Positions 1 to 13,219 of a stretch of 64,000 nt of DNA are shown one piece after another. Under the pieces are notes generated by a model that saw only the letters and a list, made by a program, of their open reading frames with translations, had not been told where the DNA came from and searched no databases. A program made the translations under genes and the position numbers. Positions within the stretch are counted from its first letter, which is position 1. Every line of letters begins with the position of its first letter. Source of the DNA: Anoplolepis gracilipes (taxonomy: Eukaryota > Arthropoda > Insecta > Hymenoptera > Formicidae); NCBI RefSeq assembly GCF_047496725.1, contig NC_132985.1, forward strand, positions 6,036,001 to 6,100,000, written 5' to 3'.

Positions 1-195
1 AAAGAAAGTAAATTATAAGAGATATTAATAAAGAGATTTAGCATATTATTTGCCATATTTTATTAAAAATTATTATGCGTCAGGTTTTGAAAGATTCAAC
101 TTCATGAATCATTTTTATAAAGTAAACATCATTACACGCAATCATATAATGAGTATAAAAAACTATCTTACAAAGCAATTTATGTTTTTACTTAC

Positions 196-283
196 GTATA
201 TCTCGAGATCGCACTGCAATTAAACCAGTTACTATTAGTAAAAATGCAAATATATTCACGTTTGTGTGCATTGTGGCTACCAT
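196..283 (-). CDS. J1: signal-peptide exon of a takeout/JHBP-like gene (partial, runs off left edge)
   Basis: Minus-strand first coding exon, ATG at 283 (a second in-frame Met at 271), ending at 196 before a GTAAGT donor. It encodes 29 codons plus one base (phase 1). The peptide has a hydrophobic core (NIFAFLLIVTGLIAV) and ends in RSRDI just before the junction. J8 exon 1 has the same layout, with a hydrophobic core, a VRDI end and a phase-1 GTAAGT donor, so this is very likely the first exon of another takeout-like secreted carrier. The body of the gene lies left of the window. I see no clear TATA box; an AT-rich TATTAAAA on the minus strand at 370-377 is only a weak candidate. The family assignment rests on this one exon. 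Confidence 0.6.
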
Positions 284-733
284 GAAGTCCGTACATGAAA
301 TAATTCATCGATATCTTGAAATGCTGAAAAAAAAAAATATTTGAATTGTACAATGCGCTGATTACGCGATTTTAATAGTCCCCCTACTCACGTTGCCCTC
401 CTTTACGAGTTAAGTTATGCTTGTTTGACATGAAATAATTTGCGTTTCATTTTAATATTGTAATTTAATTTAAACAGATTACACAAATCATCCATCAAAA
501 GTTAATAGATTTAAATAATAAATTTTGAGATTCATGAATTTGATTTGACATTATATAAAGCACTTTTAGCCTTTTAAAATATAAAATTAATTGTTAATTT
601 GTGAATTGAAGCAGAAATAAATCCAGAATGTAATTTAATTTCAAAATTATCTTACATTAAAGTAACTTTTTTATAATGTGACTGTATAAAAATTATATAT
701 ATTATTAATACATTATATTTATATTATACACAC

Positions 734-734
<1 letters not shown>

Positions 735-780
<46 letters not shown>
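735..780. repeat. (TA)n microsatellite
   Basis: About 46 bp of uninterrupted TA dinucleotides. Similar tracts occur at about 9984-10012, 13163-13215, 24756-24797, 25822-25866, 28785-28817, 28876-28910, 32948-32993, 34240-34271 and 44446-44471. Confidence 0.9.
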
Positions 781-784
<4 letters not shown>

Positions 785-909
785 TCTTTTTTTTATTTAT
801 ATTATTATTATATGTATATTTTATAGTGACTAGAATTATTGATACACAAATTCATTAAAATAAATATTTTAATTCTGCAGACAAATTTTTATTTTCACTC
901 GAAAATTAA

Positions 910-1250
910 TTATTAATTTTAGATTTTAAAATATAATTTTAAAAGAATAAAAATCAAGTGTCTTTGCAAAAATCTTTGCGCAGATTCATGAATCTCGAAA
1001 TATATTAGATTATTTAACTTTTAGCATAGAAAATCTGTGACTTCCTTAAAGTCCTTAGAATTCTTTCTTAAAATCTAATTTAATTTTTATTTTTAATTTA
1101 ATTTTAAAAATCTAAATTATATTTTATAATGAAAGAATAAAAGGCAAGTGTCTTTGCGCAAATTCATGAAATTCTCGAAATATATTAGATTATTTAACTT
1201 TTAGCATAGAAAATCAGTGTCTTCCTTAAAATCCTTAGAATTCTATAATT
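910..1250. repeat. tandem direct duplication, period about 190 bp
   Basis: The stretch around 941-1070 (landmarks AAGTGTCTTTGC, ATATATTAGATTATTTAAC, TTTTAGCATAGAAAATC) recurs around 1131-1250 with a few substitutions and a short deletion. Non-coding. Confidence 0.75.
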
Positions 1251-1872
1251 TTCGATAATTGTGGATAATTTTATAGCTTTTGATATTTATTTTAAATTTT
1301 AATTTTGTTCTAATGATCTGTCAAGTAACAGAAGGTCATTTCTGAGAACCTTGCTCTCCATTACATCATCGCGTAATAAGGGAATTTAAGGAAATGTACG
1401 CATCGAAGAAAATAAATTGTCTGACTAAGACCCACTTAGTTAACCAGCATCAAGATTGGTCCATGGCCCAGATCCTCTATGCCCTTCCACGATCGACTAT
1501 AAAAACTTTCCGAGAGTGCATCGTTGACTTGCAGTCGATAGTTTTGCTCCAAGCTTGTAGACATCGTCGATATTTTTTTTTTATTTTCCAAAAATCGTTA
1601 TTTCCGAGATGTTGCGTAGAATCATCGAGTAACCAAAAAATTAGCGGGACGCAATACATGTTGAATCGAATGCTGATGTGCACGATTGTTGCATGTTTCC
1701 TGCTAATATTCGTTATTATCGGTATAATATTATTGTTGATTTTAAAACCAAAAATCGACGTTTGGGAGATCGACGTACCTTATTGAAGAATCCGAAGAGG
1801 TGTTTCCGTTCAATCAACAAGATACGATAAATTCGACGTTTTTAAGGAAAAATTATTAACTGCAAAGACAAA

Positions 1873-4800
1873 ATGCAAAGATTAGGGTCACAGCACATCT
1901 TTCACGTCCTTTTAATACTCTCGACGACAACTTTGGCGAGATGCGCGTTATTAGAAATGTCCCGGCTGTTCTGGAACAAGACGGTGTCCGGGGGTCTGAC
2001 GAAGATTGGCAAGCTGGATCCGTTGAGGGTGCCGGTAATCAAAGTTGATCAGTCCGAGGGCGAGACCAATTACAGGGTGATCCTGAGAAACTTGGAGATT
2101 GTCGGTCTCAACGAATCGATTTTGGAGAGTATCCACGTCGCTCGTGGCGGACTCAATTCCAACTTGAGCGAATTCGAGGCCGGATACGTGAGCTACAACA
2201 ACGTCAGAGGTGTGGATTCTATTAGATACAGATTCCATACCATGATGAGGGAACCTAATGTGCCGAGGGAGAGTTTCGAAGCTGTCGTTTCGCCCGTGAA
2301 TCGAACCACTGATATCAGACCGTCTTCGCGTTATCAGGAAGGTCGCTTCGAAAGGTTGCAACAAGATCAACATGGTTCCAGGATATTTGAGCAAAATCAA
2401 CAATACGATCGACGAACGCCTCTTCGTTCTGGCTTTCATAGAAGCAATTTAAAAGCGTCGAGCAATTTTGAGACGAATCCCGGGAATTTCGAAGATTCCA
2501 GGCGTCCGACTTATGTTCAACCTATTTATGCACAGAAGACGGAAAATGTTCAAGCATATCAGGGAAACTCGCGAAGCGGTGAAGATGTAGTTGATTGTGA
2601 AGATACAAAGGATTCTCAATTTAGAGGAAATCAACGAGGCAGCCGGAAATATGAATCACGACAAGATGCTCATGATAGATATGGAAAACGAATCGAGGAC
2701 GTTGAGGTTTATTTAATTGTTCTCTGTATAATTTTTCTTAATAGCAAAATAATTGTACATTACTTGTATATTGTTTATATTATTATGTAATATTTTTATA
2801 TAATTTTTATATAAGTTTTCTGCATATTTTGGAATGAAGTGATATTAGCGACAGCGTAATATTAATATGCAGAAACTTTCAAACTACAAAATTTATTAAA
2901 ACAGGTTTCTGCGTCGGAAACAGTCGAGACTAGGTTGAAAAATCAACCGGATGACGCAAGACCGCCTGCGTTGTATAATAGAGAACAGTCTTTACGATCA
3001 AACGTTACACCTTTGGGCAATGTTAAATTATCGAGAAACGGAATGAGAGAGCGACCGGGTTACATCGATATTATCTACACGGATGACAAAGCTAACGGAA
3101 GCATGAAACGTTTCGGTAACTTCGATATCGATCCCGCAGAAAATCGACAAGTATATGGCATTGAGGATGTCATGAAGGTATTTTTATTATATTATTATTA
3201 TTATTTTATTTTATTATTTTTATTATTATTTTTGTATTATATTTTTATTTTTCACTTGTGATATTTATTAATTATATTATTGTATTTTTTTATTCCTATC
3301 AATTTTTTATTCGCAAAAAAAGATTGTGATTGTTGTGAATTTTCGTCTACTTAGAATATTCGGGAGAATACAAGATTTATTATCCACAATTTTACGGAAG
3401 GCGAAGCCTTGCGCAAGAAGAACGACATGGTTAAAGCTGCGATGCAAGCTAACAATTTAAAGAATCTAACTAGATACGCGAAGACTTATCAGGAGCAACA
3501 AGGATACTTTGAAGAAGGCATGCAGTTGATTTATCATTATGGTGGAGTGGACGCGAGAAATGATAGTGTTTCTCAAAATATTAGGCTCAACGATACCAGG
3601 AGAACGAAGCGAGCGCATCCTGAAATAATTGATGAAGTAATTGATGAAGAAATTGATATTTTATTTCAATCCACATGTTTGAAAAATTTTCTTTAATGGG
3701 AGAAAGAAAGATTTATTATTTTTATAATAAGTCTAGTACTAAGTTATTATTTATTTATTTTTATATATCTTATAAAGGTGTCCAATTGCTGGGAAGTTGC
3801 TGATCAGCTGTCATTTTTATATACGGAGTAGAAAAAGTAAAATAGCTTCTAATAAAGCATTTTAAATATATATATAATGAACTAAATATGCTCTATTAAA
3901 AGATATTTTACGTTTCTTGCTCCCTATGTGCATTTTGAAAAATGACTGATTGTTTAAGCACTTTCCCATGGGACACCCTGTATATTCTGAGAATTTCTAG
4001 GATGACGTGATGCATGTGAGTTTGAGAATACGTGTTCCGATGCTTCGCATAAAGTCTCAATACACGCTTACCGGAAAAGTGGGAAAGGAGATGTTACGTG
4101 GCAATGGCCTGTTGACCGGAAACTTTAGTAAGAAAAAAAAGCTTGCATGCGATTACTTTGCGTAAGATTGCACGCATGAAAACCAATGAAAATTTTAATC
4201 AATGTCACCTTTTATTGCTTCGATAGCCGACGTAGTGGGAGATTTTACACTGGAACTGAAGAAGATAAACGAACAGCTGATGATCGTTCGAGCTGCCAGA
4301 GCCAAATTGTCCGCCAGGAACAATAAGATCAGTCTTCAAGGTATAAATGAGAAGGGACCAGTGCAAGTTATTCTCAATTATAGTAAGTGTCTGACGATTA
4401 TTGTATTCCTTTGGAAAAATACCAGTGCCTTCGTTGAGAGAAAGAGAGAGAGAGGAAACAATAAATTAGCCATTAACTGTCAGATAAAATCGATCGATAG
4501 CTTTAAAGCCGGTCTTGACGATTACGTGAAATCACATTTGTGTTTGTTACGCGACTGTCGCACGACTCTTCCGTAATTACTTGACAGAATGAAAAGTCGA
4601 ATTCTTCCTTGGAAAGTAACGTCGATTCGCGATATCGAGTAAGTGTCTTGTCAATTATATAAACGGGGTAAATAAAAATCAAGCAGGCAAAAGTACTCGC
4701 GCAGAGGATAACCACGTGGCAAAGATCCTAAAATCTTTTCGCTTAATTTCTGAGAGGAAAAAAAAAAAAATAATCCAGGATGAAACGGGCGCATTAATTG

Positions 4801-5027
4801 AATCCAAACGCATACCGAGAGCTGTCGCGAGAGAGTAAAAGTCCTCTCGCTAACACGATTAATCTCTCATTAATCTTCACGCTGTGATTCACTTTCCTCC
4901 GTCAGGTTTAACGGCTGCAGAGGCAGTTGCTGCAATGCTCGCCGACGACTTTGCCACTAAGGGGCTTAGCGAGAAAACGGCCGACGCGCTGATCTACAGG
5001 ATGTACAAGAATTTACCCGTCAATTAG
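1873..5027 (+). CDS. J2: secreted JHBP-fold protein with a 358-residue disordered cassette
   Basis: Exons 1873-2706, 2905-3177, 3355-3636, 4001-4127, 4227-4382 and 4906-5027 join in frame (phases 0,0,0,1,1) to 597 aa. An N-terminal signal peptide (HIFHVLLILSTTTLARCA) is followed by a JHBP start (LDPLRVPVIKV, NYRVILRNLEIVGL). A Q/N/R-rich, low-complexity region of about residues 106-463 comes next. The fold then resumes (VSLRIRVPMLRIKSQYTLTG, GNGLLTGNFTDV, a long helix region, and a C-terminal MYKNLPVN). The usual N-terminal Cys pair is absent. Family members are about 240-250 aa, so this protein is more than twice normal length. An internal donor TAC|GTGAGC at 2187 is phase 0 and could splice straight to 4001, giving a 239-aa canonical form. 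The donor after 3636 (GTAATT) is weak and is the least certain junction. Likely an extracellular lipophilic-ligand carrier; ligand unknown. Confidence 0.75.
3772..3984. mobile_element. short TIR element (MITE-like) in a J2 intron
   Basis: Left end AAAGGTGTCC with GGGAAGT downstream; right end, read inverted, ACAGGGTGTCCCATGGGAAAGT. No coding capacity. It lies between the third and fourth coding exons of J2. The AGGGTGTCC ends resemble those of the element at 51699-52081. Confidence 0.45.
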
Positions 5028-6489
5028 CCAGTTTCCACTTGATCGATCAAGTGTCCGAGGCGATCGAGAATTTTGCGCCTCCAGCTATACGTTTCTGTTC
5101 GCTTACTTTTCTGTATTTATTTATTTGTCTTTTGTTAATTTATTTTTATTTCATACGACTTAATTTTAATTCTTTATTTCTGAGAGTTTGTCACAACATG
5201 TATTTTATTTATTGTTATTTTGGGATGTTTTTGTTTCTTTGCTTACGTAAATATTTATGCACTTTTCAGCATAATGGGGTTTTATTTAGTGTATCTGTAT
5301 ACTTACTATACTTATAGGTACATATGAGTTTTATCCTGCATTTTTAAAAGAGTATGATAATCTAAAACGTACTAAATTAATTTTGCAATTTTGCATTTTA
5401 CTAAAGAATTTCAAATAATCCGATTTTTTAAATAATTTTAATTATTTTTAACTCTCTTTATGAATGTTATTCCTTGTTTATTCATGTATCGCATAATAGT
5501 TATATAATGGCATCAGACATATATATATATATTATCGGTTATGCTTACAATACTTGTGAAATTTAAATTAATTTTGCAATTTTATACGTTTTATTAAAGA
5601 ATTTTAATCACAATTCAATTTTTTAAATAATTTCAATTATTTATATAATTTTTAACTTTTATTCTTTGTTTATTTATCTATCATATAATTTATTTTTTTT
5701 ATTACAGTGTTATTTTTTAAATGCTGCATTACATGAAAAATGATTGTGTAAGATATGTATAATGGGATAAAATTTAGTTTTTATTAAGTACTAAGTGAGA
5801 AGATTATAATTATGTATCTTGGTTAATCACAAAAATTTACAAGAATTTGAAAAAAAAGTATAAATTATTAGCGAGAAATGATTCAGAGCGATAATTGTAT
5901 GTACGATGCACGCCAATTACCTGTATTTGTATCTCTCGATTTAAATACAAAAAAAAAAATAATTATTAAAATCAATTCAATGTCGGAAGTTGTAAACAAT
6001 TATTTGTAGAGAGTTTTTAGCGAGATTTTACATTGAATAAAATTGAGTAACTTCTCTATCTCTGAAGAAAAGGACGTGTTCGCAGATCGCAGCCCTGGCC
6101 TATGGCCTGAAAGTCCTTGTTGACATTTTCAGCTTCAATATAGTAACTTTCCATGTTTTATTCTTCGTGTATAAGTCGTAATTCTAACCTTACATATGTA
6201 ACACGTATATATTACCACATCTTATTATGCATCTATATTACGTATTGGCATAACGGATATGTATTATGCTTTCATGTCTAACAATCAGCGGTTTACAAGC
6301 AAGCGTTTCCTATATATTTTATGTGTAATTTTATCTCAAAATCATTAAATCAGATAAGTATTCAATATTCTATTATTATAAACGAAAATGTTGAATATTT
6401 ATATATCAAAATAGATGTAAGTCTTGTACAAATACTAAAAAATATAGTCGATGAAAATATTACGAAAATCGATTTGATAAAATAATGTT

Positions 6490-6590
6490 CATAATAAATA
6501 ATATAATAATATATAATAATATTTAATATATAATAATATATAATAATATATAATAATAATATATAATAATATAATAATATTTAACTGATA
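6490..6590. repeat. AT-rich simple repeat (AATAT/AAT units)
   Basis: About 100 bp of irregular ATAATAATAT-type units, all A and T. Confidence 0.8.
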
Positions 6591-7227
6591 ATTTTATAAT
6601 TTTATATAAGAATGACAACATGCGAGAATACAAAAACTGTCACTATAAATGTTTTTGAAAAATATTTGACAAATCAGACACGGCGCTCAGCTGATTTATG
6701 TCAACAGGCTCAAGTATCGAGCGAAAATCGTCGGTTACATATCGGGCAAAAAGAAAACAGCCGCGTCTCCAAGAGAATCACTCTTCCCGACCAAGCGCTA
6801 ATGGCTTCGTCGTTAGACTAAATTACCTCGCGAAATAATATCGCGAGGCCTTTTTCGCGTATGTCCAAGAAAAGAATAACGTTGTCCGCGTAACAATGGC
6901 ATTTCGAAAGTCAACGATCTCGTCTTGAAACCGCGTAATCATCCACGCGACCGCGTCTCTCGTCCTCATCCTTGGACGTCGCAAAAGGGACGTCGCGTCC
7001 ATCATTTACGAAGACGTCGCGAGATTGTAATAAACGTGCGCTCCGAGGTACTTACAGTTTCCCGTAATTTCAACGTCGTGTGTGCGCGCATGTTTGTCAC
7101 GTACGCGTGCGTATGCGCGTGTGTGAAGATTGGCTACGGCCCTGACTGAGTTAAAAGGAGGCATTCTACCGTGATAAATTCACCATCACTGTCGTCCGAG
7201 TGGGGTGGTACCGGAGAAAGTGCACTT

Positions 7228-7235
7228 TATATATA
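7228..7235 (+). promoter_or_regulatory. candidate TATA box of J3
   Basis: TATATATA, 127 bp upstream of the J3 start codon, inside otherwise GC-rich DNA. No clear TCAGT initiator is seen at the expected spacing. Confidence 0.35.
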
Positions 7236-7361
7236 CTCACGCGACGGGGCCATCGCACGCATTTTCGATATCGCTGTCGCTAATTGCCATCGTACATATC
7301 TCGCGAGAGAAGAGTCATACAATCGCGATCACACGTACACAAGAGGATCGTAATCAAAAGA

Positions 7362-9985
7362 ATGATGCTGATCGGACTCGTGCTGTTCGCCCTGTGGACG
7401 CGGACTGCTGTGTCGGAACTGCGTAAGTTTATTCGTCAAAGATATAAATTATATCGATAAATTATGATAATAATATACATAACATTTTAATTGCATAAGT
7501 TTATTTGCCAAGAATATTAATTAATAAGAAGTTAATAACAATTTTAATTTTTTTTACGTGCATAATATTGTGGGTTTTTGTTTCTTCTCCCGTGTATATC
7601 ATTCATTAAAAAGATAATTGGTGTACGATTTATATAATAGCAAATTTACTCACATTACAACATTATATCATATGTTATCTTGTTCATTTTTTTTTTTTTT
7701 TATTTTTCTGTAATGTTGATTAACATATATTATGGCATTTAAGATGTTAATTTAAGAATAAGTTATGTATTTTGTATTACGTATGAACATTATATATTAT
7801 GTATGGACATAGAAAAATTTGTAAAAAAATTTTTTACGTTGAGTTATACGTTAGTTAATTGGCCAAGTTTTGATTATTTTTGTGTGTGGATAAATGTTTT
7901 TGTTTGTGTTTGTATTTATAAACATTGAGGTAAGATCATAGATATTATTTTTATTTAATTCTGTCATTTTTAAATATATATTTAAATATATCTCTACATA
8001 TATTTAATATATATTTATATATAAATTTATTTTTGCAAAATTATCTTTTTCTTGATTGTTGCGAGATACTTTATATGTATATATACGTATATATACATAA
8101 GATTGAGATATGTAAGGTAATTGTGTGTCTAATTATCTTTTTTTAAGAAATCGATCGATATAATTGAGCAAGTGTTTTTATAGAGTGACTTTTTACAACT
8201 CATGCATGTTATATAGAAATATATGACTCTGGTAACGATATGAAAATACATTATGCGATTTAATATTCACTCGTAGTTAGAGATACTGTATGTGTAAGTG
8301 AGGCTTCTATACAATTATGTTTAATCGATACAATTTTAAAATCGTAAAATTACATATCTGTGGATATCAAAGATTATTTTAAATCATTATATTTCAATAA
8401 TAAGTGGATTAGTTATAAAATCATATAACATTAAATTAAAAATTTTCAATTTTTTATCAATAATAAAATTTTCTTATAATAATTTTAATAATAATTTCTT
8501 CGCAATAATAGATAAATATATAAAAAAAAAATTACAGTTAAGAGTTTATAGATATTTGTATTGATAGAAAGTCACTGATCAGGAATGATATGACCATGAA
8601 AAAGGCAATTAAAGTTATAATCGATGTATGGATGTATCTTACATACAATTTTCGATTAACATGTAATTTATAAAAGTATGTCAACTGTTATTGAGCAGTC
8701 AATAGAAACCCGGAAGTATTGCGACATCACCGGATAGATATTCTCCTTACGTGGAACGACAATGTCGTTGCTTTTACTTATTCCATACGTGAGAGACAAT
8801 GTAATCTACAATTTAATTGAACACTTTTACTTGAGTAGTGGTTTTCCTGTCATCGCCCTAACTCATGCGGTGTAAAATAATATAATTTTAAATTTTTTGT
8901 TTTAACAAGAGAGAAATCTAAAAACGTTAATTTGTATTTTTTTCTAATAGCATTTATTACTACGTATCTTTATATCTTTCGCAATAAAGATAATAAGAGT
9001 AATAAGTGTTAGAAAAAAAGTGCATATTATTGTCGTGCACAAACAATCTATTAACTATTTGTAGTTTATTTAATATTCTATTTCGAAAAAATATAGGATA
9101 ATTAATATTAATAATTATTCTATAAAATATTCTGTACAATATTAATAATTATATATAAATTTAATATTATAAATTCTATATAATATTAATAATTATTAAT
9201 AAAATATAGAATAATTATTAAGTACTTTAATAATTAGAGTGAGGATTTAATATTTTAATATATAATATAAATATGTACCTACAATGCACTAATTAAATAA
9301 TTAATTACAAAATTTATTGAAAATTTGTTTTCTTATTTGCAGTTTTTTACTTTTTGTTCAAAATTAGAGCTTCAGGATTGTTATCATTAAACATTACTAT
9401 TTATTGCATTATCAATCTTTTATTTGATCAATTATATTTTGACAAGATCATCTTGAAGAATTGTTTCTTTTTTTTTATTTAACTTATTTCATATATTTTT
9501 TTTACTTATTTACCGATCCTTTCTCGATCGTTTATGTAAATTTTTTCGATGTCTTTACTGCGACACACATGAAATCACCGTGTATACTAAACGTCGCATA
9601 TAAAAATAATAAAACTCATTCGCCACATTCGCCTCCGTAATTTCACTTTCTACTACCGTCCACTTTCGATTTTAGGCCTGGCTGAATTGATTGGCCGGAA
9701 AAAAGTCGCTCTCTTAGTCATCGTCGAGTTCTTATCATTATCGCGTTCGCTCAACCGACATCGCAACAGGGTGCAATGTCTGCAATCACTTGTCGCCTTC
9801 AAAGATGTCTAATGTCTATCTTTCTCAATACGATGACATCATTCATCTTGAAAATAATTGCAATGCATTGTACTTGCAAAAGCCTTCAATTCTGTAAACT
9901 TTATTTTACTTCGTAAATTATTTGAATTATTGCATATATATTTTTATATCAATTTATATCGAATATAAATAATTTCTAAAAAAAC

Positions 9986-10019
<34 letters not shown>

Positions 10020-11694
10020 AAAATTCAAACAATGCGCCTCACATTTTTCTGCAGAGTCATTTTCGTAATTCTGTTTTAATCATATGATTATAGAAAAGAA
10101 TGAAAGATCAAGAGCATATTTTCAAAATAAATATTGTATACAAATATTTATTAAATAATAATTTTGTATCAGTTGATTCAGAAAGTCTTATAAATACGTG
10201 CAAACATATGTATATATTTTATGTCAAATCTTGATTTTATAAATCTTATTTATGCTATTTTTAGATCTCACAGACTAATACATGGATCTCTGTTCCACTC
10301 ATCAATTTCATGACTCATTGTAATAACTTATTAATATTAATCTCGATGTTTTTAGCTCCTGGAGTAACGTCATGTCCGCGAACAGACAATTTGGAGGAAT
10401 ACAGTACCTGCGTTCGCCAGCAGCTGCAAGCTCTCACGCCGCTTCTCGTCAAGGGAGTACCCTCTTTGAAATTGCCAGCCTTGGATCCTTTATTTCTGCC
10501 GTCTTTGACGGTGGACAGGAATCTAGAATCCTTGAAACTTAAGGCTAATATGAGTCAAATTCGCGTTTATGGGGCTACGAATTATGTCGTGCATGATCTT
10601 AAAGCAAATCCCAACGACTTGACCGTATCTCTCAAGGTTCGTCTGCCTTATATTTATGTAAACGGCGAATATGATGTTCAAGGAAGATTGTTGCTGCTGC
10701 CTTTGAGCGGAGTAGGGAATTTCAAAGGAAATTTTAGTAAGTTTTCTAGGAAATTAAAAGCTTAGTAGAAAGAGAAACAAGAAATATTTATATATTAATA
10801 TGTATTATATATATTATATAATATATATTTATATATCAATATAAAATATAAATCAATTTTAAGTAAAATTTGACAGATAAAAGCGATGTATAAATAATAT
10901 GTCACAATAGGCTCAAAAAATTTAAATCTTTAGCCATTTATAATTAGATTATAAGTCTAGATTTTCTATATATCGTATACTTTTCATAATCGTGCTGTGT
11001 CATCTTTTTTTTTCAGCTGACACTGAAGCCCAAGTAAGTGCACAAGGCAAGGAAGTTGTCGATAAAAATGGCGTGCAGAGACTCGAAATCGACACATTGA
11101 TTACTAAAATCCGCGTCGGTGATGGAAATATTAAATTAAAGGCACCTCCTGCTCACACGTTGGCCGGTAAAAATTAAATCATCTCTATTAATTTTGCTTG
11201 ATAACTGCATGCAAAATTTATACATTAAGTATATTACGTATTTGAAATATTTTAATATATTTTAAATATACATAAAAATATTTACATCAAAATGCAAATT
11301 TAAAAAAATTAATTAATATTTATATCTTAAAAATATAAAATATCTCATTTAATTACAATATTTAACTTTTTCCGTAGTGTTAATAATAATTGAACAGCAT
11401 GCAAAACAAGAAATATTGCAATAAATATCAAAAAAAGTTGACAGATAGACAGTGTACTTTTTCAGCAAGAAACTTTTTGCGACTCGTATATAATGAATTT
11501 CTTCTTTACATAGATCTGCCTATAAATTATTTATATTTATTTTAGCCGAAGCCGCTGCAACGTTTTTCAATTCCAATCCCCGCATAGTATTGGACATAGC
11601 CAGTCCAATTATCGAGGATACTGCGGCGACTGTGAGCAAAGCTCTAGCTGCTAGAGCACTCAGCGTTCTTACTAAGCAAGAACTCGTTCCTTGA
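7362..11694 (+). CDS. J3: takeout/JHBP-family secreted carrier (complete)
   Basis: Exons 7362-7422, 10356-10736, 11017-11166 and 11546-11694 join in phase 1 at every junction to 246 aa, the usual family length. Exon 1 is a signal peptide (MMLIGLVLFALWTRTAVSEL). The mature part starts with the conserved Cys pair (CPRTDNLEEYSTC), then the helix and G-V-P-S stretch, the PALDPLFLPSL motif, a strand region ending VRLPYIYVNGEYDVQGRLLLLP, and the Gly motif SGVGNFKGNF. The C-terminal half has LITKIRVGDGNIKL and a terminal helix ending KQELVP. ATG 7362 is chosen because it opens a clean signal peptide; the Met codons upstream of 10356 lie in the intron. Family role: binding hydrophobic ligands in an extended internal tunnel. 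The first intron is 2.9 kb. Confidence 0.85.
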
Positions 11695-11899
11695 GTTTTC
11701 TATTCTACAGTCGAATCTCTTGCTCGACTTGTTATGTAAAATGCGAATATTGCGATAAGTAAGCGATTTAATGTAAGTTTTTTATCGTACATCGTGATGC
11801 ATTTCGCTGACTAGTTGATAAAATGTATAGAATTGTTGTCTCATTTCCAAAGAAAACCTTTTTTATTTAATAATGTCATGTTAACCATGTGACACACCG

Positions 11900-11931
<32 letters not shown>

Positions 11932-13158
11932 TACGTGGTGAAAAATATTGTTAATTAATTCAACAAAAAGAGATACGTTATACAAATTGATTAGCTAACG
12001 CTTACGTTTTTGTTTATTTTTTTGACAAGTTATTTTTAGTAAACGTGATAATTGAAAACTGTCGTATATAAATATTATATATTATTAGATGCAACGGCAC
12101 TAATAAAAAATATTGTAACTGCACTTTTGCACAAAACCGTTTCGTATATCGGTCTTCAAATTGCATATATAAAAAGTGTATTAATTAAAAAAAAATAAAA
12201 TTTTATGACCACAAACACACACACATATATATATATGTATTAAAGAAAATACCTTTTTTCCAATTACCACACTATTCAATTAACACTATAATAAAAATAA
12301 TATTGTATAAGTAAATTTTTTTGAGATATTTTGCAGTTGTAATATTTTTCGCTGATGTTATCGATAAATTAAGGTTCAAAGTTTTAATTATCATGATCTA
12401 TCTGTGTTTTTAAATTACACGCATTTAAAATGAATGACAGTGATTATCGTGGAATATTAAAGAATATAAAAAAATTAAATAAAAATAAAAAAAAAGTTTA
12501 AAGGTTCTGAAAAAATTAGTAAAATTAGATAATGATTTTGGAAAAACCATATGCACTTATATATAGTTACTCTAAATGCATTTAATTCAACGATGGAATG
12601 TAATACACGACTGAGCTCAATATAATTATTGCTGTAATAATACAGCAGCAATTTACATCAGATTATTGCAACTAACATTTTTTTCATTTTGCACTGTATT
12701 TCCGTTTCTTTTTTATTTCAACAAAGTTTAGTTTAGATTGTGCAGGTACTTGCGTAACTTTAGCACGTAACAGACTTAATCAAATTCAATGCATATCTTT
12801 CTTTGCGCGAAAATTTTGCAATATGAACTTCAGAATTTGATTATGTAAATTTTGTTAGATTCGCTCTTTCGTATATTTTTCTACAATTTACATATATGCA
12901 AAATAGGACATTCCAAATATATCTTTCTTCTAAGCTATAAAGTACTGTTCGCTATATGTATGTGTTTATTTTATAATATAATTTTATAATATAATCTTAT
13001 TCACAATTATTTATAATATAAATTATTCACTTTTTTATAATGATCTAATTAACCAAAAATATGCTAAATTTTCTTTTTAGACTTATTAGATTAGTAAATC
13101 AAAATAACCTGAGATATGCTTTTAAAAATTATAAAGTATAAATTATATGATACTTTTA

Positions 13159-13219
<61 letters not shown>

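Larger units (their letters stand above)
284..1872. other. intergenic between divergent J1 and J2; local tandem duplication and (TA)n
   Basis: AT-rich spacer between two divergent genes, presumably holding both promoters. It contains a (TA)n tract at about 735-780 and an imperfect direct duplication at about 910-1250 (listed separately). An open frame at 1394-1786 is discussed under rejected items. I see no convincing gene. Confidence 0.5.
5028..7361. other. intergenic J2-J3; AT-rich, then a GC-richer stretch at about 6.66-7.1 kb
   Basis: The first 1.6 kb is AT-rich with an (AAT/AATAT)-rich tract at about 6490-6590. From about 6660 to 7150 the sequence is clearly GC-richer, with CG dinucleotides, several short open frames and a perfect hairpin (CCTCGCGA ... 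TCGCGAGG, 6826-6848). I see no protein family in it. It probably belongs to the upstream control region of J3. Confidence 0.4.

Noticed and set aside
1394..1786. 130-codon open frame ending in a hydrophobic segment, just upstream of J2
   Set aside because: No recognisable domain. It ends 86 bp before the J2 start with no splice logic, and J2 already has a clean signal peptide. Chance frame or 5' leader is more likely, though a small membrane protein cannot be excluded.
6612..7149. Overlapping short frames in the GC-rich region before J3
   Set aside because: No domain, no splice logic, frames on both strands; explained by fewer stop codons in GC-rich DNA.
10310..10355. Upstream Met as a start for J3 exon 2
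   Set aside because: These bases are intron: a TTTTTAG acceptor precedes 10356 and the phase matches the signal exon at 7362-7422.
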